Of a DNA stretch of 64,000 nt, positions 45,984-55,841 are shown one piece after another. Source of the DNA: Clostridium algidicarnis DSM 15099. Lineage in GTDB: Bacteria; Bacillota; Clostridia; Clostridiales; Clostridiaceae. Under the pieces are notes generated by a model. It did no database searches. It saw only the letters and a program-made list of their open reading frames with translations, and was not told the origin of the DNA. Where the stretch lies: NCBI RefSeq assembly GCF_002934235.1, contig NZ_PTIS01000004.1, forward strand, positions 62,001 to 126,000. The letters run 5' to 3'. The number at the start of each line of letters is the position of its first letter. The stretch's first letter is position 1. Made by a program: the position numbers and the translations under genes.

Positions 45984-46670
45984 ATGGAAGGAACTATAGG
46001 AAAGGTCCTTATAGTAGATGATGATGAAAATATATGTGAAGTTATAAAGATGTATCTACAAAACTCAGGATATGATACAAGGTTGTCTCATGATGGGAAA
46101 AGTGCACAGGAGGCATTTTTAAATTATAAGCCTGATATTGTACTTTTAGATATAATGATTCCACATATGGATGGAATAGACGTTTTAAAGTGGATAAGAA
46201 AAGAAAATGAAACCCCTGTAATAATGCTTACAGCTAAGGGGGATACCTTCGATAAGGTATTAGGGCTTGAACTAGGAGCAGATGATTATATTGTAAAACC
46301 ATTTGAACCTAAAGAACTTATAGCAAGGGTTAAAGCAGTAATGAGGAGATATAATTCAGATAATGGAAGTAGAGAGACATTAACATTTCCTGAATTAGTA
46401 ATAGATATTAATTCTTATACTGTAGTATATAAAGATGAAGATATAAAAATGCCACCTAAAGAATTTGAATTGTTACATTATCTTGCAAATAATAAGAACA
46501 GGGTATTTACAAGGGAGCAGCTCCTTTGCGAGGTTTGGGGATATGATTATCCTGGAGATTCAAGAACCGTTGATGTTCATATAAAAAGATTAAGGGAAAA
46601 GCTTCATGGCGGGCCTAATTGGCAACTAGAAACTGTTTGGGGTGTTGGATATAAATTTGAGGTGAAATAA
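45984..46670 (+). CDS. OmpR/PhoB-family response regulator
   Basis: A 228-residue two-domain regulator: an N-terminal receiver (about 5-120) with phospho-acceptor Asp in VLLDIMIPHMDG, acidic pair VDDDEN and the conserved Lys in DDYIVKPFEP; and a C-terminal winged helix (about 130-226) ending DSRTVDVHIKRLREKL. The sensor kinase begins directly after the stop. The pair may control cell-envelope stress genes, as the next gene is an HtrA-like protein. Confidence 0.92.
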   Translation: MEGTIGKVLIVDDDENICEVIKMYLQNSGYDTRLSHDGKSAQEAFLNYKPDIVLLDIMIPHMDGIDVLKWIRKENETPVIMLTAKGDTFDKVLGLELGADDYIVKPFEPKELIARVKAVMRRYNSDNGSRETLTFPELVIDINSYTVVYKDEDIKMPPKEFELLHYLANNKNRVFTREQLLCEVWGYDYPGDSRTVDVHIKRLREKLHGGPNWQLETVWGVGYKFEVK

Positions 46671-48092
46671 ATGATTAAAAATAGCCTTGTGTCCAAAATG
46701 ATAGCAGCATTTACCTTTATTGTAGCAATTATGTTTATTCTAGTTGCTACAATCCTTTCATTTTGGTTTGAAAACTATTATTTTGAGCAAAGAAAAAATC
46801 AATTAGATATGCAAGGAGACAGAATTGCAACATCTGCAGTAAATAGTTTAGGAGATAAAAGTACTCTATCAGTAACTAAACTAGAAAACGAGATGAGCTT
46901 TATAGGAGACTTACTAAACTCAGATATATTGATAGCCGATAGTTTGGGTTATGTTTACGCGGTTTCTAATGTTAAATATAAAGATATAGTAGCAAATAGT
47001 TTAGATTTAAAGGAAATGGATGAATTAAGATTTGGGAAAACTATAGAAAAAAAAGGTACCTATGAAAATATAGTAGATAAACCCTCTTATATTTATATGA
47101 AACCTATATTTTCTGGAGATAGTTTTAGAGGCGTAATATTAATGTATACCCCAATAGAACAAATAAAGGCTCCTATAAAAAAGGTTTATTCAATAATATG
47201 GTTAGGTGCTATATTTTCTGTGATTACAACTAGTATAATAATATATTATTTTTCTCAAAAGATAATAATAAAACCTTTATCTAAAATAAATTCTGTAGCG
47301 AGAAAGATTTCTAAAGGCGAGGTAGAAAAGCGCGTTATTATAGATTCTAATGATGAAATTGGAGAGCTTGCAGAATCCTTTAATACTATGGCAGATTCGC
47401 TAGAAAAGGTAGAGAAAAATAGGAGGGACTTTATGTCCAACGTTTCACATGAACTTAGATCCCCAATAACATCTATAAAGGGATTTATTGGAGGAATACT
47501 AGATGGTGTGATACCTAAAGACAAAGAAAATCATTATCTTCAAATAGCATATGATGAGGTTCAAAGACTAACGAGACTTGTAAATGACCTTTTAGATTTA
47601 GCAGCTATGGAATCAGGAAAGTTTTCTTTACGAGTAACAGAAATCGATATAAATGAAATTATAAAATTATGCATTATAAAATTTGAACCTAAAATCAATG
47701 ATAAGAAATTAAAAGTTGATGTGTTATTGCAGGATGAACATTTGTATGTTGAAGGAGATAGAGATAGACTTATTCAAGTTTTAACTAATCTTATAGATAA
47801 TTCTATAAAATATGTACCTGATGGCGGTAACATAAAATTATCGACTAAGATAAAAGGAGATAAACTTCTTGTATCTGTATTTAATGATGGACCTAATATT
47901 GAGGAAAATGAGTTAAGAAGGATATGGGATAGATTTTATAAATCTGACAAGGCAAGGACATCTAAAATCAGTACAGGATTAGGATTGCCCATAGCTAGAA
48001 ATATATTATCACAACTAGGAGAAGACATATGGGTAGAAAATAAAGCAAAGGATCAAGGAGTAACATTTATTTTCACACTAACTAGGGTATAG
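46671..48092 (+). CDS. Sensor histidine kinase
   Basis: A 473-residue kinase: two membrane segments (about 12-32 and 172-192) flank a 140-residue extracytoplasmic sensor, then HAMP (about 195-245), HisKA with the phospho-acceptor in SHELRSPITSIKGF, and HATPase with NLIDNSIKYVPDGG, DRFYKSDKA and GLGLPIAR. It starts immediately after the response-regulator stop. The architecture matches envelope-sensing kinases (PhoR/VanS-like). Signal unknown. Confidence 0.92.
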   Translation: MIKNSLVSKMIAAFTFIVAIMFILVATILSFWFENYYFEQRKNQLDMQGDRIATSAVNSLGDKSTLSVTKLENEMSFIGDLLNSDILIADSLGYVYAVSNVKYKDIVANSLDLKEMDELRFGKTIEKKGTYENIVDKPSYIYMKPIFSGDSFRGVILMYTPIEQIKAPIKKVYSIIWLGAIFSVITTSIIIYYFSQKIIIKPLSKINSVARKISKGEVEKRVIIDSNDEIGELAESFNTMADSLEKVEKNRRDFMSNVSHELRSPITSIKGFIGGILDGVIPKDKENHYLQIAYDEVQRLTRLVNDLLDLAAMESGKFSLRVTEIDINEIIKLCIIKFEPKINDKKLKVDVLLQDEHLYVEGDRDRLIQVLTNLIDNSIKYVPDGGNIKLSTKIKGDKLLVSVFNDGPNIEENELRRIWDRFYKSDKARTSKISTGLGLPIARNILSQLGEDIWVENKAKDQGVTFIFTLTRV

Positions 48093-48195
48093 TAACATTA
48101 AAGTAAACATAAAAATATAATTGAAACATAATATTTTGTTCATACTTAATTTAAAAGATTTAAGTATAATTACTTCAGGGTATAGGAGGTGCTTT

Positions 48196-49449
48196 ATGGA
48201 CAAGAAAAAAAAGCTGAATAAAGGCGCAATTTTAAATCGCGATTTAAAGCTAAAAAATGAACACCTATTAGAGGAAAGCTGCAATCAACATGGCGAGATA
48301 AATATAAGACAAAACAAAAGAAGAAAAAGGTTAGAAAGTCTTTGTAAAGGTGTTTTAGTGGTATCTGTTGCGGCTATTTCTGGAGCTATAACTGCCTCCT
48401 ATATAATTGAAAAGAAATATAATAACATGGTTGATAATAGGAATAATAGTTCAGTTATTTATTCTAATAAGCAACAGATACCAAAGGATGATAAAATAAA
48501 AGAGTTGGTACCTAAAAATGATATAAATAAGGTTGTAGAAGGTTTAAGTGGTATTATAGTAGGGGTTAGTAGTAATCCTGAAAGTTTTCTTCAAAATGAT
48601 ATAACCTCAAATATGGGGTCAGGCATAATAATCGATAAGGATGGATATATTGTTACTAATTCTTTTTTATTAGAGAACACAGAAATTGTATATGTTAAGC
48701 TATCAAGCTATGGATCGAAACCAATTGAAGCTAAGATAATAGGTAAAGATAAGGCTTCAGATTTGGCTGTGATAAAAGTAGATTTAGAGAATCTTCCTTA
48801 TGCTCGATTTGGTGATTCTGAAAAGGTGAGAGTAGGAGATTTAGCTATTGCTGTAGGCAATCCTTTAGGTGAAGATATGGCAGACACTGTAACTATGGGT
48901 ATTGTAAGTGTGATTAATAAAAAGATTGATTTTTTAGATCCTAATACCGGGGAAAAAAGACTTTATAAAATAGTAAAAACAGATGCCAGTATAAATAGCT
49001 ATAATACTGGAGGAGCATTATGTAATTCCATAGGTGAAATTGTAGGAATAAATAGCTTGAAACTTACCGGTAAATACGCTTCAGAGGGTATAGGGATTTC
49101 AATACCTTCAAATGAGGTTAAAAATATAGTAGAGTCTTTGACTAATTATGGCAGAGTTAAAAAACCACATTTAGGTTTTATAGGTCAAACTATAGTTAGA
49201 AATAATTCATCCAATACTCAAGGTATAGAGGGAGTTTATGTAAGAGAAGTTACACAAGGAGAAACTCTTTTTAATGCAGGTGTTGGGCCTACAGATATAA
49301 TTGTAGGATTAGATAATAAAGAAATTAAAAGGATGGAAGATATACAAATCATAGTAGATGAACATAAAATAGGGGATACTATAAATTGTAAGATTTGGAG
49401 AGAAGGAAGTGTGTTAGAACTTAGCATAATACTTACAGAAAAACAATAG
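48196..49449 (+). CDS. HtrA-like S1C protein, catalytically degenerate
   Basis: A 417-residue membrane-anchored HtrA-type protein: a cytoplasmic charged N-terminus, one membrane helix (about 55-75), a trypsin-like domain (about 110-295) and a C-terminal PDZ domain (about 305-415). The catalytic triad is broken: the position normally occupied by His in TNNHV reads TNSF (Phe157), and the nucleophile of GNSGG reads YNTGG (Thr271), whereas Asp189 in KASDLAVIKV remains. I infer a non-proteolytic sensor or scaffold. ATG 48196 follows TAGGAGGTG; the in-frame ATG 25 codons upstream is not supported. It follows the two-component system closely and may be under its control. Confidence 0.85.
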   Translation: MDKKKKLNKGAILNRDLKLKNEHLLEESCNQHGEINIRQNKRRKRLESLCKGVLVVSVAAISGAITASYIIEKKYNNMVDNRNNSSVIYSNKQQIPKDDKIKELVPKNDINKVVEGLSGIIVGVSSNPESFLQNDITSNMGSGIIIDKDGYIVTNSFLLENTEIVYVKLSSYGSKPIEAKIIGKDKASDLAVIKVDLENLPYARFGDSEKVRVGDLAIAVGNPLGEDMADTVTMGIVSVINKKIDFLDPNTGEKRLYKIVKTDASINSYNTGGALCNSIGEIVGINSLKLTGKYASEGIGISIPSNEVKNIVESLTNYGRVKKPHLGFIGQTIVRNNSSNTQGIEGVYVREVTQGETLFNAGVGPTDIIVGLDNKEIKRMEDIQIIVDEHKIGDTINCKIWREGSVLELSIILTEKQ

Positions 49450-49469
49450 ATGGTTTTATAACCTTTTCA

Positions 49470-49504
49470 AATAATAAAGGGACTTTAAAGTCTCTTTATT
49501 ATTT
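49470..49504 (+). terminator. Intrinsic terminator after HtrA-like gene
   Basis: Stem AATAATAAAGGGACTTT with AAGTCTCTTTATTATT (G-T pair), followed by TTCTGTTTT. Confidence 0.8.
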
Positions 49505-49611
49505 CTGTTTTAATATATTATATAATAACTTTTGTTGTATAATATATTAAAGCAGAATTAAAATTTGAAAATATATATGTAATCATGTAAAGACAAATGG
49601 AGGAAATATTA

Positions 49612-50181
49612 ATGCATTTGATAGTAGGACTAGGCAATCCAGGTAAGGAATACGAAGATACAAGACATAATGTTGGTTTTAACTTTATAGATAATTTATC
49701 TGTAAAGTATAATATTTCATTAAACAGGATAAAATTTAAAGGAGTATACGGAGAAGGTTTTATACAAGGTGAAAAATGCATATTGTTAAAACCTAGCACA
49801 TATATGAATCTTAGTGGAGAGAGTGTTAGAGAAATAGTGAACTTTTATAAGATTGATAGTAATGATATTATAATTGTATATGATGATATAAGTATAGAAA
49901 TAGGAAGAATGAGAATAAGAACCAAAGGTAGCGCAGGAGGTCATAATGGGATAAAGAGCATTATATCTAACTTAGGTACAGATGAATTCCCTAGAATAAA
50001 GATTGGTGTTGGGTGTCCTAAAGGAGACCTTATTTCTCATGTATTAGGTAAATTTTCTAAAGAAGATAAAATATTAATAGATAATACAATAAAAGCTTCA
50101 ACAGAAGCTATAGAATTAATAGTAAAAGAAAACTTATATGAATCTATGAATAAATTCAATGGGTTTATTGCAGATAAATAA
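49612..50181 (+). CDS. pth: Peptidyl-tRNA hydrolase
   Basis: A 189-residue Pth enzyme recycling tRNA from stalled peptidyl-tRNA. The conserved start [18 protein letters not shown] carries catalytic His, [14 protein letters not shown] has the catalytic Asp, and [11 protein letters not shown] is the substrate loop. ATG 49612 follows ATGGAGGAAATA; an earlier in-frame ATG overlaps that ribosome site. It precedes mfd by 31 bases, as in Bacillus where pth and mfd are neighbours. Confidence 0.94.
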   Translation: MHLIVGLGNPGKEYEDTRHNVGFNFIDNLSVKYNISLNRIKFKGVYGEGFIQGEKCILLKPSTYMNLSGESVREIVNFYKIDSNDIIIVYDDISIEIGRMRIRTKGSAGGHNGIKSIISNLGTDEFPRIKIGVGCPKGDLISHVLGKFSKEDKILIDNTIKASTEAIELIVKENLYESMNKFNGFIADK

Positions 50182-50212
50182 AGGGTTTATGTTTTAAGGG
50201 GTGTTATTAAGT

Positions 50213-53200
50213 ATGAGATTTAATGGTTTATTAGAGCCTTTAAGGCAAAGCAAAGAATTTTTAAATATAAAGAAAAGTATGGAGGAAAAAAGATATCCTA
50301 TATCTTTATATGGAATATCTGAGTCATCAAAGGCTTATATAATCGATGCTATATATGAAGAGGAAAAGAAAAAGAACTTTTTTATAATAAGTCATAGCGA
50401 TTTAGAGGCTAAAAATATGTATGAAGATTTATCTTTGTATATTCCAGAAATATATTACTTTCCTACAAAGGAGGTTGTTTTCTACAATATAGATGCAGTA
50501 TCAGGAGACCTTAGATGGGAAAGGTTAAAGGTTATAAAAGAGATGATAAGTGACAATAAGAAGGTAATTGTTACTTCTGTAGAAGCTTTATCATCAAAGT
50601 ACACTCCTGTAGAATTATATAAAAAATACAATTTAAAATACAAAGTGGGAGATGTATTAAATACAAAACAATTAACAGAGAAGCTAATTCAATCAGGATA
50701 TGAAAGAATGCAACTTATAGATGGAAAAGGACAATTTTCTGTAAGAGGAGGGATATTAGATATTTATCCACCCATAAGCTCTACTCCTTTTAGGATAGAG
50801 CTTTTCGGAGATGAAATTGATTCAATAAGAAGCTTTAATGTAGAATCACAAAGAAGTATAGAAAAGGTTGATGAAATAGAGATATTTCCAGCCAAAGAAA
50901 TGATATTAAATAGTGATGAAATCCAAAAAGGATATAATTTAATAAAAGAAGACCTTGAAAATTTTATAAGTAACCATAAAGGAAAAGAGCATAAAGAAAT
51001 GGTTAATAAGTTAAAAGGTATGGTTAATTCTAATTTAGAATCTTTAAAGGAAAATTGGAACTTTGAAACCATTGATAGTTACTTGCCATATTTTTTTGAT
51101 AAGCCATCTAGTTTCTTTGATTTTATGGAGGATGGAATAATTATAATAGATGATATTCAAAGATCTATTGGAAAATTAGAAAGTATATACTATGAGTTTG
51201 AAGAAAATTATAAATCCTTCTTAGAAAGAGGAGATATACTTCCAAGACAAGGAAGCCTTTTAATATCTAAAGAAAATATAATTGATCAGTTAGGGTCAAA
51301 AGAAACATTAACATTAAATTCTATTGTAAAATCTAACAATTATCTAAAACCAAGAACAGTAGAAAGTTTTTCAGAGATAACTTTAACAAGTTATGGTGGT
51401 AAATTAGACTTATTGATTGGAGATATAAAAGATAAAAAGAGTAAGGGATATAAGATTGTAATACTCTCAGGAACAAGGCCTAGGGGAGAAAGATTGGTAG
51501 AGGCTTTGAGAGATAAGGGTATTGAAAGTTCATATAAAGATATAGTGTCAAAGATTGAATATGGTGAAGTTGTTGTTACCTTTGGTAATCAAATTAAAGG
51601 ATTTGAGTATCCGGAGCTTAAGGTATGTTTAATTTCGGATAGAGAAGTTTTTGGTGAAGCTAAGCGAAAAACAAAGAAAAAAGCCCCTAATAAAAAGGGA
51701 GTAGGAAAACTAAAAAGCTTTTCCGAATTAAATTTAGGCGATTATGTTGTTCATGTAAATCATGGAATAGGTGTATATAAAGGAATAAAACAAATAGAAG
51801 TTCAAGGGCATATAAAGGATTATTTAGATATAAGTTATGATAAAGAAGATAAGTTATATGTTCCCGTAGAACAACTAGATATGGTTCAAAAATATATAGG
51901 CAGCGAAGGAAAGGCTCCAAGAGTAAGCAAGCTTGGTGGAACTGAATGGACTAAGGCTAAGAATAAGGTAAGAACCTCTATAAATGAAATAGCACAAGAT
52001 TTGGTTAAGTTATATGCCGAAAGATCTAAATTAAAAGGATATAAATATTCAAAAGATACAGTTTGGCAAAAGCAATTTGAAGAAGAATTTGAATATGAAG
52101 AAACCCCGGATCAACTTACTTCTTTGCAAGAAATAAAACGGGATATGGAATCTGGAAAGCCAATGGATAGACTTTTGTGCGGAGATGTAGGTTATGGAAA
52201 GACAGAAGTTGCTATGAGAGCGGCATTTAAAGCAATCATGGATGGAAAGCAAGTAGCCTTTTTAGTTCCAACTACCATTCTTGCAGATCAACATTTTAAA
52301 AATATGGTAAAGAGATTTTCCGATTTCCCAATCAATATTGATATGGTAAGTAGATTTAGATCCTCAGCTGAGCAGAAGGCTACATTAGCAGCATTGAAAC
52401 AAGGTAATGTAGATTTATTAATAGGAACTCATAGGTTAATATCAAAAGATGTTGAATTTAAAGACCTAGGCCTTCTTGTAGTTGATGAAGAACAAAGATT
52501 TGGAGTAACTCACAAGGAAAAGATGAAAAAGATGAAAAAAAATATAGATGTACTAACATTAAGTGCTACACCTATACCTAGAACACTTCATATGTCGCTT
52601 ACAGGGGTAAGAGACATAAGCGTCATAGAAACACCTCCACAAGAGCGCTACCCTATTCAAACTTACGTAGTAGAGTATAATGAACAGCTTATAAGAGATG
52701 CTGTATTACGTGAAGTAAATAGAAAGGGCCAAGTTTATTTTGTTTACAACAGGGTAGAGGACATTAAAAATATGGCTGGGTACCTACAAAAACTGCTTCC
52801 TGAAGTTAAAATGGCAGTAGCTCATGGACAAATGACCGAAAGAGAGTTAGAAAAGGTAATGATAGGCTTTATGAGTGGTGAAATAGATATGATTATATGT
52901 ACCACTATAATAGAAACAGGCATGGATATTCAAAATGTAAACACAATGATTGTTTATGATTCAGATAAAATGGGTCTTTCCCAGCTCTATCAATTAAGAG
53001 GTCGGGTAGGAAGAAGTAATAGGATAGCATATTCTTACTTTACTTATAAAAAAGATAAAATATTAACAGAAGTCGCAGAAAAAAGATTGAAAGCTTTAAA
53101 GGAGTTTACAGCTCTTGGATCAGGATTTAAAATTGCAATGAGAGATTTAGAGATAAGAGGAGCTGGGAACATGATGGGATCTTCTCAACATGGACATATG

Positions 53201-53770
53201 GCAGCTATAGGGTATGATCTTTACTGTAGAATGTTAGAGGAAACAATAAGTTTTATTAAAGATGAAATAGATAAAGAGCCTGTAGAGACAACCATAGATT
53301 TAAAAGTAGATGCATATATACCTAATAATTATATAGAAAATGAGATGCAAAAAATAGGAATATATAAAAAAATAGCTTCTATTGATAATAAAGATGATGT
53401 TTATGACATAATGGAGGAATTAGAAGATAGATTTTCAGATATAGTACAGCCAGTAAATAACCTTATAAACATTTCATATATAAGAAGTCTTGGAAAAATT
53501 TTAAAGATAGAAGATATAAAAGAAAAGGATGAAGAGGTTATATATCAGTTTGATAAAAAAGAAAATTTAAATGAAGAGCTAATAAAAGGTTTAATGAGTA
53601 AGTATAATAAAAAAATTATATTTAAATTTGGAGAAAAACCAGCATTTTCATATAAACTTTCAATGGTTAAACGCGAAGATATGCTAGAAGAATTTAAAAA
53701 TCTTTTAGAATATATGGTAAGCATAAAGAAAGATATATCTCAAAAGGCAGAAATTACAGACAAAAAATAG
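50213..53770 (+). CDS. mfd: Transcription-repair coupling factor Mfd
   Basis: A 1185-residue translocase that releases RNA polymerase stalled at lesions and recruits UvrA. Order: UvrB-like N-terminal domains (about 1-350), CarD-like RNA-polymerase-interacting domain (about 495-580; LNLGDYVVHVNHGIGVYKG), RecG-like helicase motor (about 620-960) with GDVGYGKTEVAMR, VVDEEQRFGV, SATPIPRTLH and QLRGRVGRS, and a C-terminal TRCF domain (about 1010-1150). ATG 50213 is preferred; the in-frame GTG at 50201 overlaps AAGGGGTG. Confidence 0.95.
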   Translation: MRFNGLLEPLRQSKEFLNIKKSMEEKRYPISLYGISESSKAYIIDAIYEEEKKKNFFIISHSDLEAKNMYEDLSLYIPEIYYFPTKEVVFYNIDAVSGDLRWERLKVIKEMISDNKKVIVTSVEALSSKYTPVELYKKYNLKYKVGDVLNTKQLTEKLIQSGYERMQLIDGKGQFSVRGGILDIYPPISSTPFRIELFGDEIDSIRSFNVESQRSIEKVDEIEIFPAKEMILNSDEIQKGYNLIKEDLENFISNHKGKEHKEMVNKLKGMVNSNLESLKENWNFETIDSYLPYFFDKPSSFFDFMEDGIIIIDDIQRSIGKLESIYYEFEENYKSFLERGDILPRQGSLLISKENIIDQLGSKETLTLNSIVKSNNYLKPRTVESFSEITLTSYGGKLDLLIGDIKDKKSKGYKIVILSGTRPRGERLVEALRDKGIESSYKDIVSKIEYGEVVVTFGNQIKGFEYPELKVCLISDREVFGEAKRKTKKKAPNKKGVGKLKSFSELNLGDYVVHVNHGIGVYKGIKQIEVQGHIKDYLDISYDKEDKLYVPVEQLDMVQKYIGSEGKAPRVSKLGGTEWTKAKNKVRTSINEIAQDLVKLYAERSKLKGYKYSKDTVWQKQFEEEFEYEETPDQLTSLQEIKRDMESGKPMDRLLCGDVGYGKTEVAMRAAFKAIMDGKQVAFLVPTTILADQHFKNMVKRFSDFPINIDMVSRFRSSAEQKATLAALKQGNVDLLIGTHRLISKDVEFKDLGLLVVDEEQRFGVTHKEKMKKMKKNIDVLTLSATPIPRTLHMSLTGVRDISVIETPPQERYPIQTYVVEYNEQLIRDAVLREVNRKGQVYFVYNRVEDIKNMAGYLQKLLPEVKMAVAHGQMTERELEKVMIGFMSGEIDMIICTTIIETGMDIQNVNTMIVYDSDKMGLSQLYQLRGRVGRSNRIAYSYFTYKKDKILTEVAEKRLKALKEFTALGSGFKIAMRDLEIRGAGNMMGSSQHGHMAAIGYDLYCRMLEETISFIKDEIDKEPVETTIDLKVDAYIPNNYIENEMQKIGIYKKIASIDNKDDVYDIMEELEDRFSDIVQPVNNLINISYIRSLGKILKIEDIKEKDEEVIYQFDKKENLNEELIKGLMSKYNKKIIFKFGEKPAFSYKLSMVKREDMLEEFKNLLEYMVSIKKDISQKAEITDKK

Positions 53771-53885
53771 AAAAATGGAACATTATTTATTTTTAAAACA
53801 TATCTAAATATTAATTGAATTTACATTGAATTACTGATAGAATCAGAAATATGCACAAGATTAAAAAGAGAGCGGAGGAATAATA

Positions 53886-54893
53886 GTGAAGAATATAAAG
53901 AAGATGATAACTATGGCTATTATAACTGTAGTTACATTAACAGCAGCGGGATGTAATATGATAGAAAAGACACCGGAAGCTATGGCTAAAAGCCCAGTAG
54001 CAAAGGTAGGAAACAAAAAGATTACTAAAGGTGATTTAGATAAGAAAATGCTTCCTTATGATCAAATGATAATTCAACAATTTGGAGAGGATTATAAAAG
54101 TAATCCAGAGGCTGTGGAAGGAGTAAATAATCTTAGAGCTCAAATGGTAGATCAATTAGTTGCTCTTGAAGTATTTACAAAAAAAGGCGATGAACTTAAG
54201 ATTTTACCAACAACAGAAGAAATGGATGCGGAAGTTGAAAAAAGATTAGTTGATATGAAAACTATGTTTGGAAATGATGATGCGAAGTTCGAAGAGGCTA
54301 TGCAAGCTCAAGGTCTTACTTTAGAAGAGCTGAAAGAATTTATAAAGGAAGACACCACAATGACTAAAATGCGTGAATATATAGTAAAAGATGTTGTAGT
54401 AAGTGAAGAAGATTCAAAAGCATATTATGAAGAAAATAAAGAAAAGTTGTACACACAAAAGCCAGGAGCTAATGCATCTCATATATTAGTAAAAGATGAG
54501 GAAACTGCAAAACTAATAAAATCGAAAATCGATGCAGGCGAAGACTTTGCTGCACTTGCTAAAGAATATGGAACTGATGGAACCAAAGATTCTGGTGGAC
54601 AACTACCTTTTATAGAATATGATACTGAAGGGTATGACCCAGACTTTGTAAAAGGATTTAAAAATCTTAAAGAAGGAGAAGTATCAGATCCTGTACAATC
54701 TCAATTTGGATATCATATAATTAAGGTTTCAGGAGTTAAAGATACGCCTGAGGTGGTAGAGTTTGAAGTAGTTAAACAACAAATTACTGAAGAAGTATTA
54801 AAGACAAAACAAAAAGAAACCTTTGACAATACATTAAAGGATTGGGAAAAGGAACTTAAAGTTAAAAGATATGAAGAGAATATAAATATATAA
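53886..54893 (+). CDS. prsA: PrsA-like foldase lipoprotein
   Basis: A 335-residue lipoprotein: signal peptide with lipobox TAAGC (Cys23), SurA-like chaperone N-domain (about 35-190), and one parvulin PPIase domain (about 195-290; ASHILVKDEETAKLI, FGYHIIKVSG). PrsA assists folding of secreted proteins outside the membrane. The start is GTG behind GCGGAGG. Placement between mfd and spoVT is a clostridial feature relative to Bacillus, where prsA is elsewhere. A strong terminator follows. Confidence 0.9.
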   Translation: MKNIKKMITMAIITVVTLTAAGCNMIEKTPEAMAKSPVAKVGNKKITKGDLDKKMLPYDQMIIQQFGEDYKSNPEAVEGVNNLRAQMVDQLVALEVFTKKGDELKILPTTEEMDAEVEKRLVDMKTMFGNDDAKFEEAMQAQGLTLEELKEFIKEDTTMTKMREYIVKDVVVSEEDSKAYYEENKEKLYTQKPGANASHILVKDEETAKLIKSKIDAGEDFAALAKEYGTDGTKDSGGQLPFIEYDTEGYDPDFVKGFKNLKEGEVSDPVQSQFGYHIIKVSGVKDTPEVVEFEVVKQQITEEVLKTKQKETFDNTLKDWEKELKVKRYEENINI

Positions 54894-54906
54894 ATAAGAT
54901 AAAGAT

Positions 54907-54953
54907 AAAAGCTATAAGAAGGTTATGACACCTTTTTATAGCTTTTACTTTTT
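54907..54953 (+). terminator. Intrinsic terminator after prsA
   Basis: AAAAGCTATAAGAAGG pairs with CCTTTTTATAGCTTTT across an 8-base loop, with ACTTTTT after it. Confidence 0.85.
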
Positions 54954-54998
54954 GGCCAATTAAGTTAGATTTGGCCATTACCTTTGTTAAATTAGCCA
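54952..54998. repeat. Three phased TTRGCCA repeats upstream of spoVT
   Basis: TTGGCCA at 54952-54958 and 54971-54977, and TTAGCCA at 54992-54998, spaced 19 and 21 bases, about two helical turns. They lie 102-148 bases before spoVT, possibly protein-binding sites. Confidence 0.4.
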
Positions 54999-55023
54999 TA
55001 TCGAAATAAAAATCTACAATAGT

Positions 55024-55053
55024 GTATAAAATTACATATGTTGATAGATAATA
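55024..55053 (+). promoter_or_regulatory. Possible SigG/SigF-type promoter of spoVT
   Basis: GTATA (55024-55028), 18-base spacer, GATAATA (55047-55053) fits the SigG pattern GHATR-N18-CATnHTA with one -10 mismatch. spoVT is a forespore gene in Bacillus. Confidence 0.45.
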
Positions 55054-55099
55054 ATAATGCAATAAATTAATAGTAATAAACAAGTGAGGAGGAAAATAA

Positions 55100-55654
55100 A
55101 TGAAAGCTACTGGAATAGTTAGACGTATAGATGATCTTGGAAGAGTGGTTATACCTAAAGAGATAAGAAGGACATTAAGGATTAGAGAAGGTGATCCTTT
55201 AGAGATATTTACGGACAGAGAAGGTGGAGTTATATTAAAAAAATATTCTCCTATAGGAGAACTAGGTGACTTTTCTAAAGAATATGCAGATTCTTTGCAA
55301 CAATCAATAGGTAATATAATATTGATATGTGATAGAGATGAGTTTATATCAGTTAGTGGAACCCCTAAAAAAGATTATATGGAAAAGAAAATTAGTGGAG
55401 AGTTAGAGAAGGTTATGGAAGAAAGAAGAACTATATTATTGTCAAAAGAAAAAGATGATTTGATTGCGGTTTATAATGAAGAGGAGCCTTCAGAAAAGTA
55501 TTATGCACAGGTTATATCTCCAGTATTAGCAGAAGGAGATGCAATAGGAGCAGTTATTATTCTTTCCAAAGAGGAACAACAAAAATTGGGTGAATTAGAA
55601 ATTAAAATCGCTGAAACTGCATCTTCCTTCTTGGGTAAACAAATGGAGCAGTAA
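55100..55654 (+). CDS. spoVT: Stage V sporulation protein T
   Basis: A 184-residue forespore transcription factor: an N-terminal AbrB-type swapped-hairpin DNA-binding domain (about 1-50; GIVRRIDDLGRVVIPKEIRRTL outline) and a C-terminal GAF domain (about 55-180). SpoVT modulates SigG-dependent genes. GAGGAGG before ATG. It sits before yabM as in Bacillus. A terminator follows. Confidence 0.95.
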   Translation: MKATGIVRRIDDLGRVVIPKEIRRTLRIREGDPLEIFTDREGGVILKKYSPIGELGDFSKEYADSLQQSIGNIILICDRDEFISVSGTPKKDYMEKKISGELEKVMEERRTILLSKEKDDLIAVYNEEEPSEKYYAQVISPVLAEGDAIGAVIILSKEEQQKLGELEIKIAETASSFLGKQMEQ

Positions 55655-55710
55655 TTAAATTTAATATAATTCCTATAATTATTTACCACAGCATTAAAAT
55701 TATTGACATA

Positions 55711-55745
55711 AAAACAATAATATATTCAACATATTATTGTTTTTA
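55711..55745 (+). terminator. Intrinsic terminator after spoVT
   Basis: Perfect 13-bp stem AAAACAATAATAT and complement, 7-base loop, followed by TTTTAAT. Confidence 0.8.
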
Positions 55746-55841
55746 ATAAGAGTGAAATTAATAAATAAGTTTTAGTAATAATACTTCAAATCTTAAAATA
55801 GAGATAATTAGTAAACTATTTCTAAGATTTGGAGGTATCAC

